Below, piece by piece: positions 62,240 to 64,000 of a DNA stretch of 64,000 nt (positions are counted from its first letter, which is position 1; every line of letters begins with the position of its first letter). This DNA comes from Granulicella mallensis MP5ACTX8. GTDB taxonomy: Bacteria; Acidobacteriota; Terriglobia; Terriglobales; Acidobacteriaceae. The notes under the pieces were generated by a model that worked only from the letters and a program-made list of their open reading frames with translations, made no database searches and was not told where the DNA came from. Where the stretch lies: contig NC_016631.1 in assembly GCF_000178955.2 (NCBI RefSeq), forward strand, positions 3,348,001-3,412,000. Direction: 5' to 3'. The translations under genes and the position numbers were made by a program.

Positions 62240-63133
62240 TTGAACGATTCACTCATTGCTGTCTCTCCCGACTTCATGCCTCTTCCGGCGGACGATTTCG
62301 GCCTGCGTTTTGAAGGCGCCTCTACAAGCCCCGACGGTGCCCTGCCCTACGACCTTGACAGCAATCCGCGCTATCGCGTGCTCCGCGGATTTCACTCGCG
62401 ATTTCTGCCCGATGACCGGGATATCTCAATCTATCTCCCGGAAGCGTATCGCACGGAGCCCCGGAGACGCTTTCCTGTCTTTTATTTACACGACGGCCAG
62501 AACCTCTTCGATGGCCGCACCTCTTACGCTGCCAACCGCACCTGGCGCGCCCACACTACCGCCGACTGGCTTACCCGCCAGGGCCTCATCGAGCCGGTCA
62601 TCCTTGTCGGCATCGCCAACACCGGTGCTCGCCGGATCGCCGAGTATACTCCGACACGGGACGCCCGTCTCGGAGGCGGCGAGGGCACGCTCTACGGCCG
62701 GCTCCTGGTCGAGGATCTGAAACCCCTGATCGACCGCCGTTTCCGCACATTGCCCGACGCTGCCAATACGGCTCTCGGAGGTTCATCGCTGGGCGGCCTC
62801 ATCACGCTGGTACTCGGCATGAAGTATCCGGAGGTCTTTGGAAAGCTCGCCGTACTCTCGCCGAGCGTCTGGTGGGACAACCGGAGCCTGCTGGCGCTGA
62901 TGAACCCATCCCAACCCAAGCAGCACCTTCGTATCTGGCTCGATATGGGCATGTCCGAAGGGCTGCGGCACCTGCGCGACACCGACCTGCTGCACCGGCG
63001 GCTGGTACTGCGCGGCTGGCAGGATGGCATCGACCTCAAATACCTGCGCGTTCCCGGCGGAGTACACGACGAGGAAGCCTGGGCAGCGCGCTTCGACCAG
63101 GTGCTAAAGTTCCTGTTCCCTGCGGTAAAGTAG
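62240..63133 (+). CDS. Alpha/beta-hydrolase esterase (Fes/EsteraseD-like)
   Basis: A 297-aa serine esterase. The nucleophile is in ALGGSSLGGLITLVLGMKYP; FPVFYLHDGQNLFDGRTSYA and VILVGIANTGARRIAEYTP match the enterochelin esterase/esterase D type, and the catalytic His is in VPGGVHDEEAWAARF. The start is TTG at 62240 with no strong ribosome-binding site. It is divergent from the first hydrolase of the amide-ligase run and may share its promoter region and regulation. Confidence 0.85.
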   Translation: MNDSLIAVSPDFMPLPADDFGLRFEGASTSPDGALPYDLDSNPRYRVLRGFHSRFLPDDRDISIYLPEAYRTEPRRRFPVFYLHDGQNLFDGRTSYAANRTWRAHTTADWLTRQGLIEPVILVGIANTGARRIAEYTPTRDARLGGGEGTLYGRLLVEDLKPLIDRRFRTLPDAANTALGGSSLGGLITLVLGMKYPEVFGKLAVLSPSVWWDNRSLLALMNPSQPKQHLRIWLDMGMSEGLRHLRDTDLLHRRLVLRGWQDGIDLKYLRVPGGVHDEEAWAARFDQVLKFLFPAVK

Positions 63134-63139
63134 GTCTGC

Positions 63140-63200
63140 TCTTGCCTTTCCTGCTGCTATTTCCACAGGGAATCGGCTTTTGATTTTGCTTCTGAGGTTC
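63140..63200 (+). repeat. REP-type repeat, degenerate copy
   Basis: CTCTTGCCTTTCCTGCTGC, then TATTTCCACAGGGAATCGGC and a trailing CTTTTGATTTTGCTTCTG. The core has drifted from GTCATTCCCGCAGGGAATC. It lies before rpsP. Confidence 0.55.
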
Positions 63201-63360
63201 CGTTCGAGCTTCGCCCTGTGCTTTTCCATTGCGGATTTGACTGAAATCCGAGATACTTAGGTGTTCGGACTTACACGTCCGCCGGCTGTGTCGATCGAAA
63301 TCCACGGCTTCAGCGGCCAGCCCTGAACGACATTCGAGTTTCTTGAGAGGATTTACCCCT

Positions 63361-63702
63361 GTGTTGATGATTCGTTTGGCGCGCGTTGGCGCCCGCAAGC
63401 AGCCCCACTATCGCGTTGTTGTTATCGAGAAGGACCGCGCACGCAACGGTCGCTCCATCGAAGTGGTTGGCACCTACAATCCCCGCACCAATCCGGCAAG
63501 CGTCGATCTCAAGAGTGACCGCATCGCTTATTGGACCAGCAAGGGCGCTCAGTTCTCCGAGACCGTCGGCAAGCTCGTAGCTAAGTACAAGCCTGCCACC
63601 GAGTCGGCCGCCGATGCGTCCAAGCCTCTCACCCCTGCCGTTGCGCCGACCGTTGCTGCGGCTGAGCCAGTCGCCGAAACCGAGCCAATTGCTGCTGCAT
63701 AG
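63361..63702 (+). CDS. rpsP: 30S ribosomal protein S16
   Basis: S16 binds 16S rRNA early in small-subunit assembly. MIRLARVGARKQPHYRVVVI, SIEVVGTYNPRTNPASV and DRIAYWTSKGAQFSETV are canonical. The protein is about 113 aa: a normal core of some 80 residues plus an Ala/Pro/Glu/Thr-rich tail (PAVAPTVAAAEPVAE), an acidobacterial-type extension. I used the GTG at 63361 (giving MLMIRLARV) with GAGAGG upstream; the ATG at 63367 is an alternative. The neighbouring khpA is a conserved rpsP partner. Confidence 0.96.
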   Translation: MLMIRLARVGARKQPHYRVVVIEKDRARNGRSIEVVGTYNPRTNPASVDLKSDRIAYWTSKGAQFSETVGKLVAKYKPATESAADASKPLTPAVAPTVAAAEPVAETEPIAAA

Positions 63703-63751
63703 CAATTGGTGCGATATTTGTCGCACACGTCGACTTCCCAGAGGTGACTGA

Positions 63752-64000
63752 GTGACCGAAAAATCAGATCCCAATCCGAACAATAGCGCTATCTCAAACA
63801 TGCAGTCCCTGATGCTCGAGATAGCACGAGCGCTGGTAGATGATCCCGAAGCGGTTCATGTTGACGCGTCCGATGCCGAGGGCTCCACGGTGCTTCGCCT
63901 CCGCGTGGCCCCCAACGACATTGGCAAAGTAATCGGAAAGCAGGGCCGGACAGCCCGTTGCCTGCGAACGATTCTTGGTGCCGCCAGCATGAAGCACCGG
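63752..64000 (+). CDS. khpA: KH-domain RNA-binding protein KhpA, partial
   Basis: The first 83 codons of a small KH-domain protein (KhpA/YlqC), which binds RNA and pairs with KhpB in other bacteria. The KH GxxG loop is present in GKVIGKQGRTARCLRTIL; the reading frame runs off the window edge after KHR. The start is GTG at 63752 with GAGGTGA upstream, giving a short extra N-terminus; ATG 63800 (MQSLMLEI) is the alternative. It follows rpsP by 49 nt, the usual order. Confidence 0.93.
   Translation, partial: MTEKSDPNPNNSAISNMQSLMLEIARALVDDPEAVHVDASDAEGSTVLRLRVAPNDIGKVIGKQGRTARCLRTILGAASMKHR

Noticed and set aside
63229..63257. Sigma-70-like promoter before rpsP (TTGCGG, 17 bp, GATACT)
   Set aside because: Both boxes deviate from consensus and there is no independent support; not reported as a feature.

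Overview
The window reads as chromosome of a GC-rich free-living Acidobacteriota member, most like the Terriglobus/Granulicella/Edaphobacter group. That placement is inferred from gene content (BshC, PHP-type PolX, M61 peptidase, many secreted hypotheticals, C-terminally extended S16) and from abundant intergenic repeats built on GTCATTCCGAGCG. No search was run. About 60 protein genes are supported, plus one tRNA-like gene, one complete IS30-family insertion sequence and a dense set of hairpin repeats.

Layout. 1-7 kb: methyltransferase-like protein, exported protein, the minus-strand run mazG / GNAT / enolase-superfamily enzyme, DUF3311 membrane protein, uvrC. 7-9.8 kb: PIN toxin-antitoxin pair with a symmetric operator, class A beta-lactamase, zinc metallopeptidase. 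9.9-17.5 kb: GT39-type glycosyltransferase, amino-acid permease, rsmA, ruvC, cell-wall genes (amidase, GerMN protein, murI), EVE protein. 17.7-22.6 kb: secreted isoamylase, fabI, IS30 element inserted in a repeat. 22.6-36 kb: ABC-F protein, secreted PLD-fold protein, small immunity-type membrane protein, bshC, Nudix, cold-shock protein, polX, coiled-coil anchor, thiO-like oxidase, citrate synthase, DinB-like protein. 36-45 kb: two related exported proteins, cysteine desulfurase, tRNA-like gene, KimA-like transporter, glutathione peroxidase, M61 peptidase. 44.4-50.2 kb: siroheme and sulfite/nitrite reductase operon with a cysteine-rich leader peptide, phhA, MFS transporter. 50.6-58.9 kb: exported hypotheticals, an ATP-grasp-like protein, M29-type aminopeptidase, and a lipoprotein with NHL-like repeats between two 320-bp palindromic elements. 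58.9-63.1 kb: amide-ligase cassette (GCS2-type ligase, ATP-grasp enzyme, two alpha/beta hydrolases). 63.3 kb to the end: rpsP and the start of khpA.

How the parts fit. The best functional unit is siroheme synthesis plus ferredoxin-type sulfite/nitrite reductase, apparently controlled by a leader peptide (three Cys codons within four) and an intrinsic terminator. The 58.9-63.1 kb cassette looks like a route to an uncharacterised amide-linked metabolite or peptide tag. Most attractive for follow-up are the cysteine attenuator, a tRNA with a serine anticodon on an arginine-type body, short related in-frame inserts in uvrC, rsmA and the cysteine desulfurase gene, and a repeat family whose copies all point the same way.
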